Shown here piece after piece: positions 25,720-33,599 of a DNA stretch of 50,997 bases. The position numbers and the translations under genes are program-made. Origin of the DNA: an uncultured Eubacteriales bacterium (GTDB lineage Bacteria > Bacillota > Clostridia > Christensenellales > CAG-917); contig URNP01000010.1 of the NCBI GenBank assembly GCA_900549225.1, positions 1 to 50,997 on the forward strand. The letters are read 5' to 3'. Numbering within the stretch: position 1 is the stretch's first letter; every line of letters begins with the position of its first letter. The notes beneath the pieces are model-generated. The model worked only from the letters and a program-made list of their open reading frames with translations, did no database searches and was not told the DNA's origin.

Positions 25720-27123
25720 ATGAAAATCTACAACACGCTCACAAGAAAAAAAGAAGATTTCGTGCCTCTTCACGAGGGACAAGTCAATATGTACGCATGC
25801 GGAATCACGGTTTCGGGCGAAGCGCATATAGGTCACGCCTATCAAGCGCTCATCTATGATATTATCCGCAAATACTTTGAAAAAATCGGATACAAAGTCA
25901 ATTACGCGCGCAACTACACGGACGTCGACGACAAAATCATTGCCAAGTCCAAAGAAACGGGCATACCGCCTCTCGAGTACGCAAGTATGATGATAGACCG
26001 CATAGATAAACTTATGCGCAAATTCGAGGTTGACGATCCGACCATATGGCTCAAAGCAACGTGCAATATCGACAATATCATCGACTTCGTGTCCAAACTC
26101 ATCGAAAAAGGTCACGCATACGCAACCGAAAGAGGCGACGTGTATTTCTCCGTCGAGAGTTTCCCCGGCTACGGCAAACTCAGCGGCAGACGACTCGAGG
26201 ACGCCTACGAAAGCGTGCGTATCGAAAACGAGGAGAATAAGCGCAATCCTCTCGATTTCGCGCTTTGGAAATCCGCAAAGGAAGGCGAGATTTTCTGGGA
26301 ATCTCCGTGGGGTAAGGGCAGACCCGGTTGGCATATCGAGTGCTCGGCAATGAACAGAGCGGCGTTCGGCGAGCAAATCGACGTTCACGGCGGCGGCAGA
26401 GATTTGATTTTCCCGCACCACGAAAACGAGATCGCGCAAACGGAATCGCTCACGGGAAAGCCTTTTGCAAAATACTGGATTCACAACGGACTCATCAAAG
26501 TCAACGGACAAAAGATGAGCAAGTCGCTCGGAAACAGTCTTCTTCTTTCCGACCTTCTTGACGAGTATAAACCCGACACGATAAAGTATGCACTGCTGCA
26601 GACCAACTATAGAGGCGACATCAATATCACCGACGAATTGTTCCCCGATGCAGACAAGCATATGTTTGAGTTCTACAAGGTGCTCGACGCCGTCAACGAA
26701 AGCGGACTTGCAAGCGACAAGCAAAGCAGGTGGATTGACGATTCCTTCAATCGCGCAATGGACGACGACTTCAACACGGCGAAGGCGCTTGCGGATTTGT
26801 TCGGAATCTTCAAGGGTATCAGAGCGAAGTTGAGAGCAGGCGACAGCGACGCCGTTGCCGACGCAAAACAAGTGGTAAAGACCTATTCGCTTCTCGGACT
26901 TTTCAGATGCGAACCGAAAGACTTTATCGCTTACTACGAACAAAAACAAAAGGCAAAAGAGAGCGCGATTCCGCAAGAAGTGCTTGACCTCGTCGAGCAA
27001 AGAAAGGCGGCAAAAGCAAACAAAGACTGGGCAAACGCAGACGCAATAAGAGCACAAATCAACGCTCTCGGCTACGTCGTCAAAGACACCAAAGACGGCT
27101 CTTTCGCAGAAAAAGCAGAATAA
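25720..27123 (+). CDS. cysS: Cysteinyl-tRNA synthetase
   Basis: Class I synthetase that charges tRNA-Cys. The HIGH motif is in GEAHIGHAY (residues 28-36), KMSKS in GQKMSKSLG (about 266-274), and zinc-site residues include Cys27, the Cys of IECSAMN near 207 and HHENE near 232. Length 467 is normal. The region around the first zinc Cys reads ACGITVSGEAHIGHA, where most members have CGPTVYxxxHIGHA, so Pro and Tyr are replaced. AAGGA lies upstream and a small GGAC-gaa-GTCC hairpin lies between it and the ATG. It is the last gene of the ftsH-cysE-cysS unit and is closed by a terminator. Confidence 0.96.
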   Translation: MKIYNTLTRKKEDFVPLHEGQVNMYACGITVSGEAHIGHAYQALIYDIIRKYFEKIGYKVNYARNYTDVDDKIIAKSKETGIPPLEYASMMIDRIDKLMRKFEVDDPTIWLKATCNIDNIIDFVSKLIEKGHAYATERGDVYFSVESFPGYGKLSGRRLEDAYESVRIENEENKRNPLDFALWKSAKEGEIFWESPWGKGRPGWHIECSAMNRAAFGEQIDVHGGGRDLIFPHHENEIAQTESLTGKPFAKYWIHNGLIKVNGQKMSKSLGNSLLLSDLLDEYKPDTIKYALLQTNYRGDINITDELFPDADKHMFEFYKVLDAVNESGLASDKQSRWIDDSFNRAMDDDFNTAKALADLFGIFKGIRAKLRAGDSDAVADAKQVVKTYSLLGLFRCEPKDFIAYYEQKQKAKESAIPQEVLDLVEQRKAAKANKDWANADAIRAQINALGYVVKDTKDGSFAEKAE

Positions 27124-27146
27124 GACGATAACGATACAAGAATAAT

Positions 27147-27195
27147 AAAAACAAGGTTTATATTTACAAAATCGCGCGATAAAACCTTGTTTTTG
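27147..27195 (+). terminator. Terminator after cysS
   Basis: Long stem AAAAACAAGGTTT/AAACCTTGTTTTT with a loop of about 22 nt containing CGCGCG, ending in a T run. Confidence 0.8.
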
Positions 27196-27227
27196 CAAAA
27201 ACACGTTCTTTTGGAGGAGAAAAACAT

Positions 27228-28358
27228 ATGAAACGTCGCATATTTACGGCTCTTGACAATTTGAAGAAAAGAGACGCTTTCGACGTCAAGTACGCACAAC
27301 TCGAAAAGAGAAGAGAGGAACTAGACAAGCAGATCAAACGCGAAGAGCGCGAGGCAAAAATCGTGCTTGCGAAAGAGAACGTCGTCGAGTTCACTCACAA
27401 AGCAAAAAAATACGCAAAAAAGCAAGCAAAAAAAGCGGCGTACGACGCAAAGTATCTTTACGTTGCAGGCGGTCACGCCAAAAACGAATTTTTGGGTTGG
27501 CTCACCATTTTCAGTTTCCGCCGTTCGCACAAAGTCAAAACGACGAGATTCGTAAGATACGACGAGGACGACAAACGGCTTTATCTCGACTTCTACGAGC
27601 CAAAGGACAGGGATAGATCCAAAAAGGCGAGAGTGTTCGTCTATATTCACGGCGGAGGGTGGATCGGCGGTCTGCCCGAAACGAGAGAGGCATACACCAC
27701 CAAATTTTGCGAAAAAACGGGTTATTTCGTGGCAAGCCTTTATTACGGAGACGCACCCTTTTACGGTCATCCCGAGATGATTCAAAACGTGTACAAGGCT
27801 TTTGCTTGGCTCAAGGATCACGCCGACGAATACAATATCGATATGGATCATATCTTCGTGGGCGGCGAGAGCGCAGGCGCGCACCTGAGCAGTATGGCGG
27901 GCGCAATCAGCACCAATCCCGAATACGCCTCGCATTTCCAACTTGACGAACGCTCAAAGGATCAGAAGATAAGTGCGCTTATGCTCAACTGCGGTGTGTA
28001 CGATTTTCCAAAGGCAGTGCATACGGGCTTCAAAAACATAGGCATATACACGCAGTCTTATTGCAAAGGCACGCCCGTTGAAGAGTGCAGTGAAGAATTG
28101 CAAAAAGAGGTTTCGCCGATCAATTGGGTCACCAAAGATTTTCCGCCCACTTTTGCCATTTCGGCAGAGAACGACAAACTCGCCGTCCTCACTTTCGACC
28201 TCGTGAAAAAGTTTCAGGATCTCGGCGTCGTTTACGAGCACTATCACGGTGAGGGTAAATGGGCGGTTCACGCTTTCCCCGTCGCGCAATTCCTCAAAAT
28301 TTCAAAAGAGGCACTCAAACGCACGATTGCGTTCCTCAACTATTTCGAGATAGAGTAA
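27228..28358 (+). CDS. Alpha/beta-hydrolase (esterase) with basic coiled-coil N terminus
   Basis: A 376-residue protein. Residues about 105-376 form an alpha/beta-hydrolase of the hormone-sensitive-lipase/acetyl-esterase type. Oxyanion motif HGGGW is at 141-145 and nucleophile elbow GESAG at 213-217 (Ser215), with likely Asp316 (SAEND) and His348 (WAVHAF) completing the triad. The first 80 residues are an unusual Lys/Arg/Glu-rich helix, probably a coiled coil, not found in typical members. There is no signal peptide, so the enzyme is likely cytosolic, perhaps docked by its extension. GGAGGAG precedes the ATG. It stands alone after a terminator; its substrate is not predictable. Confidence 0.88.
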   Translation: MKRRIFTALDNLKKRDAFDVKYAQLEKRREELDKQIKREEREAKIVLAKENVVEFTHKAKKYAKKQAKKAAYDAKYLYVAGGHAKNEFLGWLTIFSFRRSHKVKTTRFVRYDEDDKRLYLDFYEPKDRDRSKKARVFVYIHGGGWIGGLPETREAYTTKFCEKTGYFVASLYYGDAPFYGHPEMIQNVYKAFAWLKDHADEYNIDMDHIFVGGESAGAHLSSMAGAISTNPEYASHFQLDERSKDQKISALMLNCGVYDFPKAVHTGFKNIGIYTQSYCKGTPVEECSEELQKEVSPINWVTKDFPPTFAISAENDKLAVLTFDLVKKFQDLGVVYEHYHGEGKWAVHAFPVAQFLKISKEALKRTIAFLNYFEIE

Positions 28359-28430
28359 GAATCGAGCCGAAGGCAATCGGATTTGTTTGGAATCATTTAG
28401 AATTTTGTTATATTTTTATTAATAAATAAA

Positions 28431-28461
28431 GATAAAATGCGCGCGAGACGCGTTTTATTTT
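28431..28461 (+). terminator. Terminator after the hydrolase gene
   Basis: Imperfect stem of ATAAAA-GCG paired with CGC-TTTTAT, ending in a T-rich run. Confidence 0.55.
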
Positions 28462-28463
28462 AG

Positions 28464-28491
28464 AAAAGGACTGCAAAACGCAGCCCTTTTT
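28464..28491 (-). terminator. Terminator, likely for dut
   Basis: Stem AAAAGG-CTGC/GCAG-CCTTTT with one A/C mismatch, 43 bp past the dut stop codon; T-rich on both strands. Confidence 0.65.
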
Positions 28492-28533
28492 CATATGTCG
28501 TTGTAAAATTATGTTGTTGAAAAATCTAACTCT

Positions 28534-28980
28534 TTATAGTTTTCCCGTGCTGCCGAAGCCGCCTTGTCCGCGCTCGGTGTCGGAAAGAGCGTCAACCTCT
28601 TCAAAATCTGCTACGAAACAGGGCGTTAGCACGAGTTGCGCGACGCGCTCTTTGTCTTCGATTGTTTGAGGTTCGTCCGAGTGATTGTGGAGCGATACGA
28701 TGATTTCTCCGCGATAGTCGCAGTCAATCACGCCCACTTTGTTGGCAGGAGCAAGAGAACGCTTGGAGGCAAGCCCGCTGCGTGCATACACCAGCCCGAC
28801 GAGTCCGTCGGGTATCTCGATTGCAATCCCCGTGTGGATAAACACTGTCTGATGAGGCTCAACCGTGACGGCTTTCCCCTCGCAAGAGTACAAGTCCGCG
28901 CCGGCGGAAAAGCGAGTGCCGTATTTGGGTACGATTGCGTTTTCGTTCAATTTTTGGAGTTTTACGGATACGTGTTGCAT
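28534..28980 (-). CDS. dut: dUTP diphosphatase
   Basis: Hydrolyses dUTP to dUMP, keeping uracil out of DNA. The five dUTPase motifs are present in order: AGADLYS (26-32), RSGLASK (67-73), GVIDCDYRGE (83-92), RVAQLVL (112-118) and RGQGGFGSTGK (137-147). Length 148 is typical of the trimeric family. GAGGA lies just before the ATG. It follows the U32 peptidase gene on the same strand with an 88-bp gap. Its functional companion ung lies 2.4 kb away. Confidence 0.96.
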   Translation of the reverse strand: MQHVSVKLQKLNENAIVPKYGTRFSAGADLYSCEGKAVTVEPHQTVFIHTGIAIEIPDGLVGLVYARSGLASKRSLAPANKVGVIDCDYRGEIIVSLHNHSDEPQTIEDKERVAQLVLTPCFVADFEEVDALSDTERGQGGFGSTGKL

Positions 28981-29068
28981 AATTTCCTCGTTTTTATCGC
29001 GATTTTTGCGTTTTCGTTCGGGTTGCTTCGTTCGTTTTCTTTTATTTCGGTGCGATTCGCAGCAATAG

Positions 29069-30292
29069 TTAACGTCCGCCGTCGTTTGCTTTGAGCAAGA
29101 TATCTCCGTAAGTCAAGTTGAAAGGACAAGCGAAAGAATAGATTTGTTGCACGAGTTTTGCGTCGTCCGTGAGCGTGCCGTCCGCAACGTGCGTGATTTG
29201 TCCGATCTCAAAAGATTTGCCGTCGTTTGAATCGGGAGCAAGCACGACAAGAGTTTCTCCCGTTTTGAACCTATTGCGCATTTCGACGGTTACGACGCAG
29301 CCCTTTTGGCTTTGCACTACGGCGGTGAAGACGAATTTTTCGGGAGATTGCCCTTCGTCAAGGCATACCGTGTCGAGATTGTCGCCCTCGAAATACGCAT
29401 CGGTGTAGGTGCGATGCGCCACGGTTTCGAGGTCGGCGTTGTATTTTGCGACGTTGTCGATTCTGCCTTTTTCAAGAAATTCGTCGATTGCGTGTCTATA
29501 CGCGTTTGCGACGGTTGCGACGTAAAACTCGCTCTTCATTCTGCCTTCGACTTTGAGCGATACGATGCCGCACTCTGCAAGCGATGGAATATGCTCGAGC
29601 AATCGCAAATCCCTACTATTCATAAAATACGTGCCTCTTTCGTCCTGTTCGATATCGAGAGGCTTTGCGCCGTGTCTTTCGGTTTCGGTTATGCGATAGC
29701 CCCATCTGCACGGTTGTATGCACGCGCCGCTGTTTGCGCTTCGACCCGAAAAATACGTGGACAACAGACAGCGACCACTGTAACTCATACACATTGCTCC
29801 GTGTACGAACGCTTCGAGTTCCATATCGGGAACGGCTTCGTGGATTTGGCGTATTTCTTCAAGTCCGAGTTCTCTTGCAAGCACGACTCTCTTTACGCCC
29901 ATTCCTTGCCAGAATTTGACGGCAAGAAGGTTGGTTGTGTTTGCTTGCGTGGAGAGGTGAATCGTAAGAGTCGGGGCAACTTCTTTGCAAAGCGCAACGA
30001 GTCCTACGTCACTTATAAGCACTGCGTCAACGTGTGCGCTTTCAAGAAAGACGAAATAGTTTTTGAGCGCTTCGAGGTCGGAGTTTCTTGCAAAAACATT
30101 TGCGGTGACATAAACTTTTTTGCCGATGGCGTGCGCAAATCTGACGCTTTCGGCAATTTCTTCGTCGGAGAAATTGTCTGCAAAAGCACGCAACGAAAAA
30201 GACTTTCCGCCTATATAAACGGCGTCTGCGCCGAAGTGGAAAGCGGTTTTGAGTTTTTTGAGGTTGCCTGCCGGCATCAGAAGTTCAAGCAT
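29069..30292 (-). CDS. Peptidase family U32 protein
   Basis: The ATG at 30292 (AAGGG about 8 bp upstream) gives 407 residues beginning MLELLMPAGNLKKL, the usual U32 start; an upstream TTG has no support. The U32 signature covers EAFVHGAMCMSYSGRCLLS, with a second Cys pair in GACIQPCRW. Family members include collagenase-like proteases and the tRNA/23S rRNA hydroxylation proteins TrhP/RlhA, so a role in RNA modification is as likely as proteolysis. The Cys residues may hold an Fe-S cluster. dut lies downstream. Confidence 0.92.
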   Translation of the reverse strand: MLELLMPAGNLKKLKTAFHFGADAVYIGGKSFSLRAFADNFSDEEIAESVRFAHAIGKKVYVTANVFARNSDLEALKNYFVFLESAHVDAVLISDVGLVALCKEVAPTLTIHLSTQANTTNLLAVKFWQGMGVKRVVLARELGLEEIRQIHEAVPDMELEAFVHGAMCMSYSGRCLLSTYFSGRSANSGACIQPCRWGYRITETERHGAKPLDIEQDERGTYFMNSRDLRLLEHIPSLAECGIVSLKVEGRMKSEFYVATVANAYRHAIDEFLEKGRIDNVAKYNADLETVAHRTYTDAYFEGDNLDTVCLDEGQSPEKFVFTAVVQSQKGCVVTVEMRNRFKTGETLVVLAPDSNDGKSFEIGQITHVADGTLTDDAKLVQQIYSFACPFNLTYGDILLKANDGGR

Positions 30293-30322
30293 GGTTTGCA
30301 CCCTTTTCGCCAATGAAGTCGT

Positions 30323-30350
30323 TTTTTATCAAACGACAATCTAATGTCAA
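30323..30350 (-). promoter_or_regulatory. Candidate promoter of the U32 gene
   Basis: On the minus strand TTGACA (30350-30345), a 16-bp spacer and TAAAAA (30328-30323). The -35 is perfect and the -10 weak. Confidence 0.45.
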
Positions 30351-30370
30351 TCAAAAGCCTTTATCAATGC

Positions 30371-30396
30371 AAATCGGCATTATAAAATGCCGATTT
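30371..30396 (-). terminator. Hairpin after the phosphoribosyltransferase gene
   Basis: Perfect 11-bp stem AAATCGGCATT/AATGCCGATTT with a 4-nt loop, 24 bp beyond the stop. The T run is short, so termination strength is uncertain. Confidence 0.6.
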
Positions 30397-30419
30397 GGTG
30401 AATTGCGTCAGAATTTGAA

Positions 30420-30962
30420 TCAGTCAGTGATGATAGGAATTTTGGCAAGATACACGATATCGTCGCGCTCTGCCGCATCGCCTTCTGCAAGTACGAACGC
30501 CTTTTTGTAGATGATTCCGCCTGCGAGGTTGACGATTTGTTCAAGGCCTCTCAAACTTCCGCCCGTGGATACCACGTCGTCCACGATTGCGACTTTCTTG
30601 CCTTTGATGAGGTCTGCGTCGTGTTTGGACAGATACAATGTCTGCTCGTTGCCGGTGGTAATGGATTTCACACTCGTTTGTATGCCGTCTTGCATATAAA
30701 GTTTTTTGGATTTTCTGCATACGGCGTAGTATCTTTGTCCGAGTTCGCGAGCAATGACGTGGCTAAGTTGCAAGCCTTTCGATTCCGCCGTGATGACGAC
30801 GTCGCAACCCGTGAGAAGTTTGGCAAGTTCCTTTCCGCAATGTTCGGTCATTTCCGAGTCACCGTGGAGATTGAAAAAGCAAATGCTGATTCCGTTGGGA
30901 AGCGGAAGTACGGGGAGGTCTGTTTTGAAGCCTTTGATGTCAACTTGATAAGTTCTGTCCAT
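30420..30962 (-). CDS. Purine-type phosphoribosyltransferase (Apt-like)
   Basis: A 180-residue type I phosphoribosyltransferase. The PRPP-binding loop is VAIVDDVVSTGGSL (124-137); TAESKGLQLSHVIAREL (58-74) matches the adenine-phosphoribosyltransferase pattern, where a base is joined to PRPP to give a nucleotide. The region before it (RYYAVCRKSKKLYM) also fits Apt/Xpt relatives. Base specificity cannot be fixed by eye; adenine or another purine is most likely. GGAGG lies 5 bp before the ATG. Single-gene unit with its own promoter. Confidence 0.85.
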   Translation of the reverse strand: MDRTYQVDIKGFKTDLPVLPLPNGISICFFNLHGDSEMTEHCGKELAKLLTGCDVVITAESKGLQLSHVIARELGQRYYAVCRKSKKLYMQDGIQTSVKSITTGNEQTLYLSKHDADLIKGKKVAIVDDVVSTGGSLRGLEQIVNLAGGIIYKKAFVLAEGDAAERDDIVYLAKIPIITD

Positions 30963-31018
30963 TTTATCCTCCGAAACGCGAGGTTTCGCAAAGTTTATTC
31001 GTTGTTTGCAACCCGTAT

Positions 31019-31047
31019 ATTATATGATATACGTGCGCGATTTTCAA
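31019..31047 (-). promoter_or_regulatory. Sigma-A promoter of the phosphoribosyltransferase gene
   Basis: On the minus strand TTGAAA (31047-31042), a 17-bp spacer and TATAAT (31024-31019), 57 bp before the ATG. Confidence 0.8.
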
Positions 31048-31087
31048 GACAAAAAGGAATATTATTTCATTTTCTCGTATGAAAAAA

Positions 31088-31333
31088 TCAATCCTCTTTC
31101 TTTGTCGTTTCGTCGGTGTTCTCTCTCTCGCGTGCGCTGTTGTAAGCGGTGAGTTTCACCTTGTTTTCGTTCTTGTCGAGAACGTAGGTATTGTCGAGTT
31201 GAGCGCGAAGATTGCCCACTACGCTTTGGACGTATTCCTTGCGAAGTCGCGCTTGTTCTTCCTTTTCCTCGGGCGTGAGTCCGACGGTTTTCGATTTTTT
31301 GGCAAGTTCGTTTATTCTTTGAATGTCGAGCAT
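31088..31333 (-). CDS. UPF0291 (DUF896, YnzC-like) small protein
   Basis: 81 residues when started at the ATG at 31333, which has GGAGG 6 bp upstream. It begins MLDIQRINELAKKSK and has LTPEEKEEQARLRKEY, the hallmark two-helix hairpin of the YnzC/UPF0291 family. Family function is unknown; B. subtilis relatives are small cytosolic proteins, one of which is under SOS control. The start codon lies 1 bp beyond the ung stop, so the two genes are coupled. Pairing with a DNA repair gene agrees with an SOS link, but no LexA box was identified. Confidence 0.9.
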   Translation of the reverse strand: MLDIQRINELAKKSKTVGLTPEEKEEQARLRKEYVQSVVGNLRAQLDNTYVLDKNENKVKLTAYNSARERENTDETTKKED

Positions 31334-31334
31334 A

Positions 31335-32009
31335 TTATGCCTCCGCATCCGTGCGCCAGTCGATTGGCGTTTGTCCGTGTCGTTTGAGAAATTCGTTGCA
31401 CTTTGAGAAGTGTCTGCACCCGAAAAAACCTGCATACGCCGACAGCGGCGAGGGGTGAGGACATTCGAGTATCAGATGTTGCGGATTGGTTATCAACGCT
31501 TTTTTGGAGCGTGCGTTTCCGCCCCACAACATAAAGACTATCGGCTCTTTTCTTGCGTTGAGTTTGCGTATGATGCTGTCGGTGAGCACTTCCCAGCCTT
31601 GTCCTTTGTGCGAGTTGGGCTGTCCTTCGCGCACGGTAAGCACCGTGTTGAGCAAAAGCACGCCTTGCTTTGCCCAGTTCACCAGATATGGTGAAGTGTT
31701 TTTTACGCCGACGTCCGTTTCGATTTCTTTGAATATGTTGACGAGCGACGGCGGCGCGGGAACGTTCGGCTTGACCGAGAAGCACATGCCGTGCGCCTGC
31801 CCTTGTCCGTGGTAGGGGTCTTGTCCCAAAATCACCACTTTCACCTTCTCGTACGGCGTGTATTTGAGCGCGTTGAAAATGTCGTGCATATCGGGATATA
31901 TCACGCGCGTGCGATACTCCGTCGCAAGAAATTTGCGCAGGTTCTGATAGTTTTCGCTTTCAAAATCTTCCTTGAGAACGTCGTCCCAACTGTTTCCTAT
32001 GTGTACCAT
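31335..32009 (-). CDS. ung: Uracil-DNA glycosylase
   Basis: Removes uracil from DNA, starting base excision repair. With the ATG at 32009 it has 224 residues, the normal family length, beginning MVHIGNSWDDVL. Motif A is GQDPYHG (62-68, catalytic Asp64), then NTVLTVREGQPNSHKG, FMLWGG and the His loop HPSPLSAY. A longer frame runs upstream but would start before the promoter. There is no ribosome binding site: a perfect -10 ends directly before the alternative ATG at 32015, which points to a leaderless mRNA. Followed by a coupled UPF0291 gene. Confidence 0.94.
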   Translation of the reverse strand: MVHIGNSWDDVLKEDFESENYQNLRKFLATEYRTRVIYPDMHDIFNALKYTPYEKVKVVILGQDPYHGQGQAHGMCFSVKPNVPAPPSLVNIFKEIETDVGVKNTSPYLVNWAKQGVLLLNTVLTVREGQPNSHKGQGWEVLTDSIIRKLNARKEPIVFMLWGGNARSKKALITNPQHLILECPHPSPLSAYAGFFGCRHFSKCNEFLKRHGQTPIDWRTDAEA

Positions 32010-32015
32010 ATCCAT

Positions 32016-32043
32016 ATTATACCACATTTTTTTGACCGCGCAA
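32016..32043 (-). promoter_or_regulatory. Extended -10 promoter of ung
   Basis: On the minus strand TTGCGC (32043-32038), a 16-bp spacer, and an extended -10 TGGTATAAT with TATAAT at 32021-32016. The expected transcription start is at or next to the ung ATG at 32009. Confidence 0.65.
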
Positions 32044-32074
32044 GGTATATAACCCAATCCTTTTTGCCATACTA
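32044..32074 (+). promoter_or_regulatory. Possible sigma-G-like promoter
   Basis: CATACTA at 32068-32074 equals the sigma-G -10 consensus; GGTATA at 32044-32049, 18 bp upstream, is a partial match to the TGMATA -35. It would drive the 40-codon gene starting at 32134. Short match, low confidence. Confidence 0.3.
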
Positions 32075-32133
32075 CATTTAGTCCGCAAGGATAAACAAAA
32101 ATCAAGGCAATTAGCCTAAAAAGGAGAAAATTT

Positions 32134-32256
32134 ATGGCAAAATCCGAAACCAAACAAACCAAACGTAGCAACGATTGTCATTGCGACGAACCCAAAACGA
32201 GCAAAACCACGAAGAATCGCGCTAAGAGTACGTCCGATTGCAAAAACTGCAAGTAA
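32134..32256 (+). CDS. 40-residue Lys/Cys-rich peptide
   Basis: A short open frame with a strong AAGGAG 8 bp before its ATG. The product is rich in Lys, Thr and Ser, with no hydrophobic segment. Its Cys residues form a CHC cluster near 15-17 and a CKNC pair at 36-39, suggesting a small metal-binding peptide. I do not recognise it. Small basic peptides are common among spore and nucleoid proteins, and a sigma-G-like -10 lies upstream, but neither proves a function. Its TAA stop codon is also the first base pairs of R element 1. Confidence 0.6.
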   Translation: MAKSETKQTKRSNDCHCDEPKTSKTTKNRAKSTSDCKNCK

Positions 32257-32382
32257 AAGCCGCGCTAAATAGCGCCTAACTTTGTCAGCACCCCTTGACT
32301 GTCAACTCATTTACGTTTAGTAAATTAGGGTTGCCATTCAAGGGGCGCTTTCTTGTTATGCATCTATTTAATCGCGGTTTTT
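32255..32382 (+). repeat. R element, copy 1 (nested inverted repeat)
   Basis: Outer arms AAAAGCCGCGCTAAATAG (32255-32272) and CTATTTAATCGCGGTTTTT (32364-32382) are complementary apart from small bulges. Inside: TAACTTTGTCAGC, stem CCCCTTG/CAAGGGG (32291-32297, 32339-32345), stem CAACTC/GGGTTG and stem ATTTAC/GTAAAT around a GTTTA loop, with a TA bulge at 32326-32327. The left arm overlaps the TAA stop of the 40-residue peptide gene. See copies 2-4. Confidence 0.8.
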
Positions 32383-32410
32383 ACAACTAATTGTCCCGTC
32401 TGATTGCGAG

Positions 32411-32516
32411 GCTCTTTCTTGTTCTTTATCTCAATGGCGAGTTTTTACAACTTATACGTTAGGGTTGCTGAAAAAGGGGTTTTTCCTTGTTCTTCATCTA
32501 AATATCGAAGTTTTGT
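32411..32516 (+). repeat. Two extra right-end modules of the R element
   Basis: The right-end string TTYCTTGTTCTTYATCT followed by an AAT-CG-rich piece and a T run recurs at 32415-32446 and 32482-32514, after the complete copy. The same triple arrangement occurs after R copy 3. Confidence 0.65.
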
Positions 32517-32528
32517 AAGAGTTGTATT

Positions 32529-32735
32529 GCACCTACGGTGCAGCCAAGGAATATTTCTAAATTTTCCGCTTGCGTGCGGAGCACGCTTTACCAAACAATC
32601 GGGCGTGCGGAATTGCGGTAGGATTTTTTGACCGTGCTTGATTTGAGAGCATACGCCCGATTGTGCGGAGGAATTGCGAAAGCGAGCAAGGTATTAAGCA
32701 ATAAGCGAACGCTTGTTGCTTTTACCTATGCGACG
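32529..32735 (+). repeat. S element, copy 1
   Basis: Hairpins GCACC/GGTGC (32529-32541) and GCGTGC/GCACGC (32572-32586) are followed by an 11-bp perfect inverted repeat CAATCGGGCGT/ACGCCCGATTG (32596-32606, 32653-32663). A GCGGAATTGCGGT core and a 3' part GTTGC...ACCTATGCGACG follow. It ends 10 bp before the yaaT stop codon. Related to copy 2 at 42459-42663. No coding frame. Confidence 0.65.
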
Positions 32736-32744
32736 CTTGAGCAA

Positions 32745-33599
32745 TTATTCTTCATCTTTCATCGAATCGATTTCGGCGGTGGATTGGCGCTCGCCGATTT
32801 TCATATCTTCGAGGGCGTAGGTGCGCACGTCGAAACTGCCGTCTTTGAGCATAACCTTTACGCGGGCGGTTTGCTTTATCAAATCGTTTGATTCAACCGT
32901 GCCTTCGCCGTCCGGCGTTTTGACTTTGCTGCCGACTTTCGGCATAAGTTTGTACGTTTCGGTGTAATACGCGTTTTCGTATTTAAGGCAACACATCAAC
33001 CTTCCGCACACGCCGCTTATCTTTTGCGGATTGAGGCTCAAACCTTGCACTTTTGCCATTTTTATGGACACTTTTTCAAAGTCGGGAAGGTGGGTTGTGC
33101 AACAGCATGGACGACCGCAAGGCGCAAGCGCTCCGCGCATTTTGGTGTCGTCACGCTCGTATATCTGGCGAAGTTCGATGCGGACTTTGAATATTGACGC
33201 AAGCACGCGCACGAGTTCTCTGAAGTCGACTCTTCCTTCTGCGGTGAAGTAGAAAATGAGTTTGGTGCGGTCAAAGGTGTATTCTGCGTCAACGAGTTTC
33301 ATATTGATATTCATTTCCGCAACCTTTTCGCGTATGACTTTGAGGGCGTGTTCTTTGTCTTGCAAGTTCTTTTCCACGCGTTTTTCGTCCTCAATGGTGG
33401 CTTTGCGCACGACGGGTTTGAGAGGTTGGACGATTTCGCTTTCCTCAACGTCCTTGTTTGCGATTGCGCAAATGGCGTATTCCTGTCCGCGCGCGGTTTC
33501 CACGATAACGCCGTCGCCTTCCTCAAAAGTCAATCCTTTCGGGTCGAAATAGTACACTTTGTTGGTGTTTTTGAATTTTATACCTACGATTATTGCCAT
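32745..33599 (-). CDS. yaaT: Sporulation/RNA-processing factor YaaT (RicT), PSP1 domain
   Basis: A 284-residue PSP1-domain protein. In B. subtilis YaaT (RicT) works with YmcA and YlbF in the Y-complex, which binds Fe-S clusters and directs RNase Y; it is needed for sporulation and competence. The diagnostic Cys sets are present: APCGRPCCCTTH (159-170) and SGVCGRLMCC (195-204). The PSP1 domain covers about 60-150. A lysine/glutamate-rich C-terminal tail follows. The start overlaps the end of holB by 10 bp. It is third in a tmk-holB-yaaT operon, the usual Bacillota order. Confidence 0.95.
   Translation of the reverse strand: MAIIVGIKFKNTNKVYYFDPKGLTFEEGDGVIVETARGQEYAICAIANKDVEESEIVQPLKPVVRKATIEDEKRVEKNLQDKEHALKVIREKVAEMNINMKLVDAEYTFDRTKLIFYFTAEGRVDFRELVRVLASIFKVRIELRQIYERDDTKMRGALAPCGRPCCCTTHLPDFEKVSIKMAKVQGLSLNPQKISGVCGRLMCCLKYENAYYTETYKLMPKVGSKVKTPDGEGTVESNDLIKQTARVKVMLKDGSFDVRTYALEDMKIGERQSTAEIDSMKDEE

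Noticed and set aside
31088..31435. 115-residue form of the UPF0291 protein
   Set aside because: The longer frame starts inside ung without a ribosome binding site; the ATG at 31333 with GGAGG is preferred.
32267..32740. CRISPR array
   Set aside because: The repeats are 30-130 bp, differ in sequence and are not evenly spaced with unique spacers; no cas gene is present.
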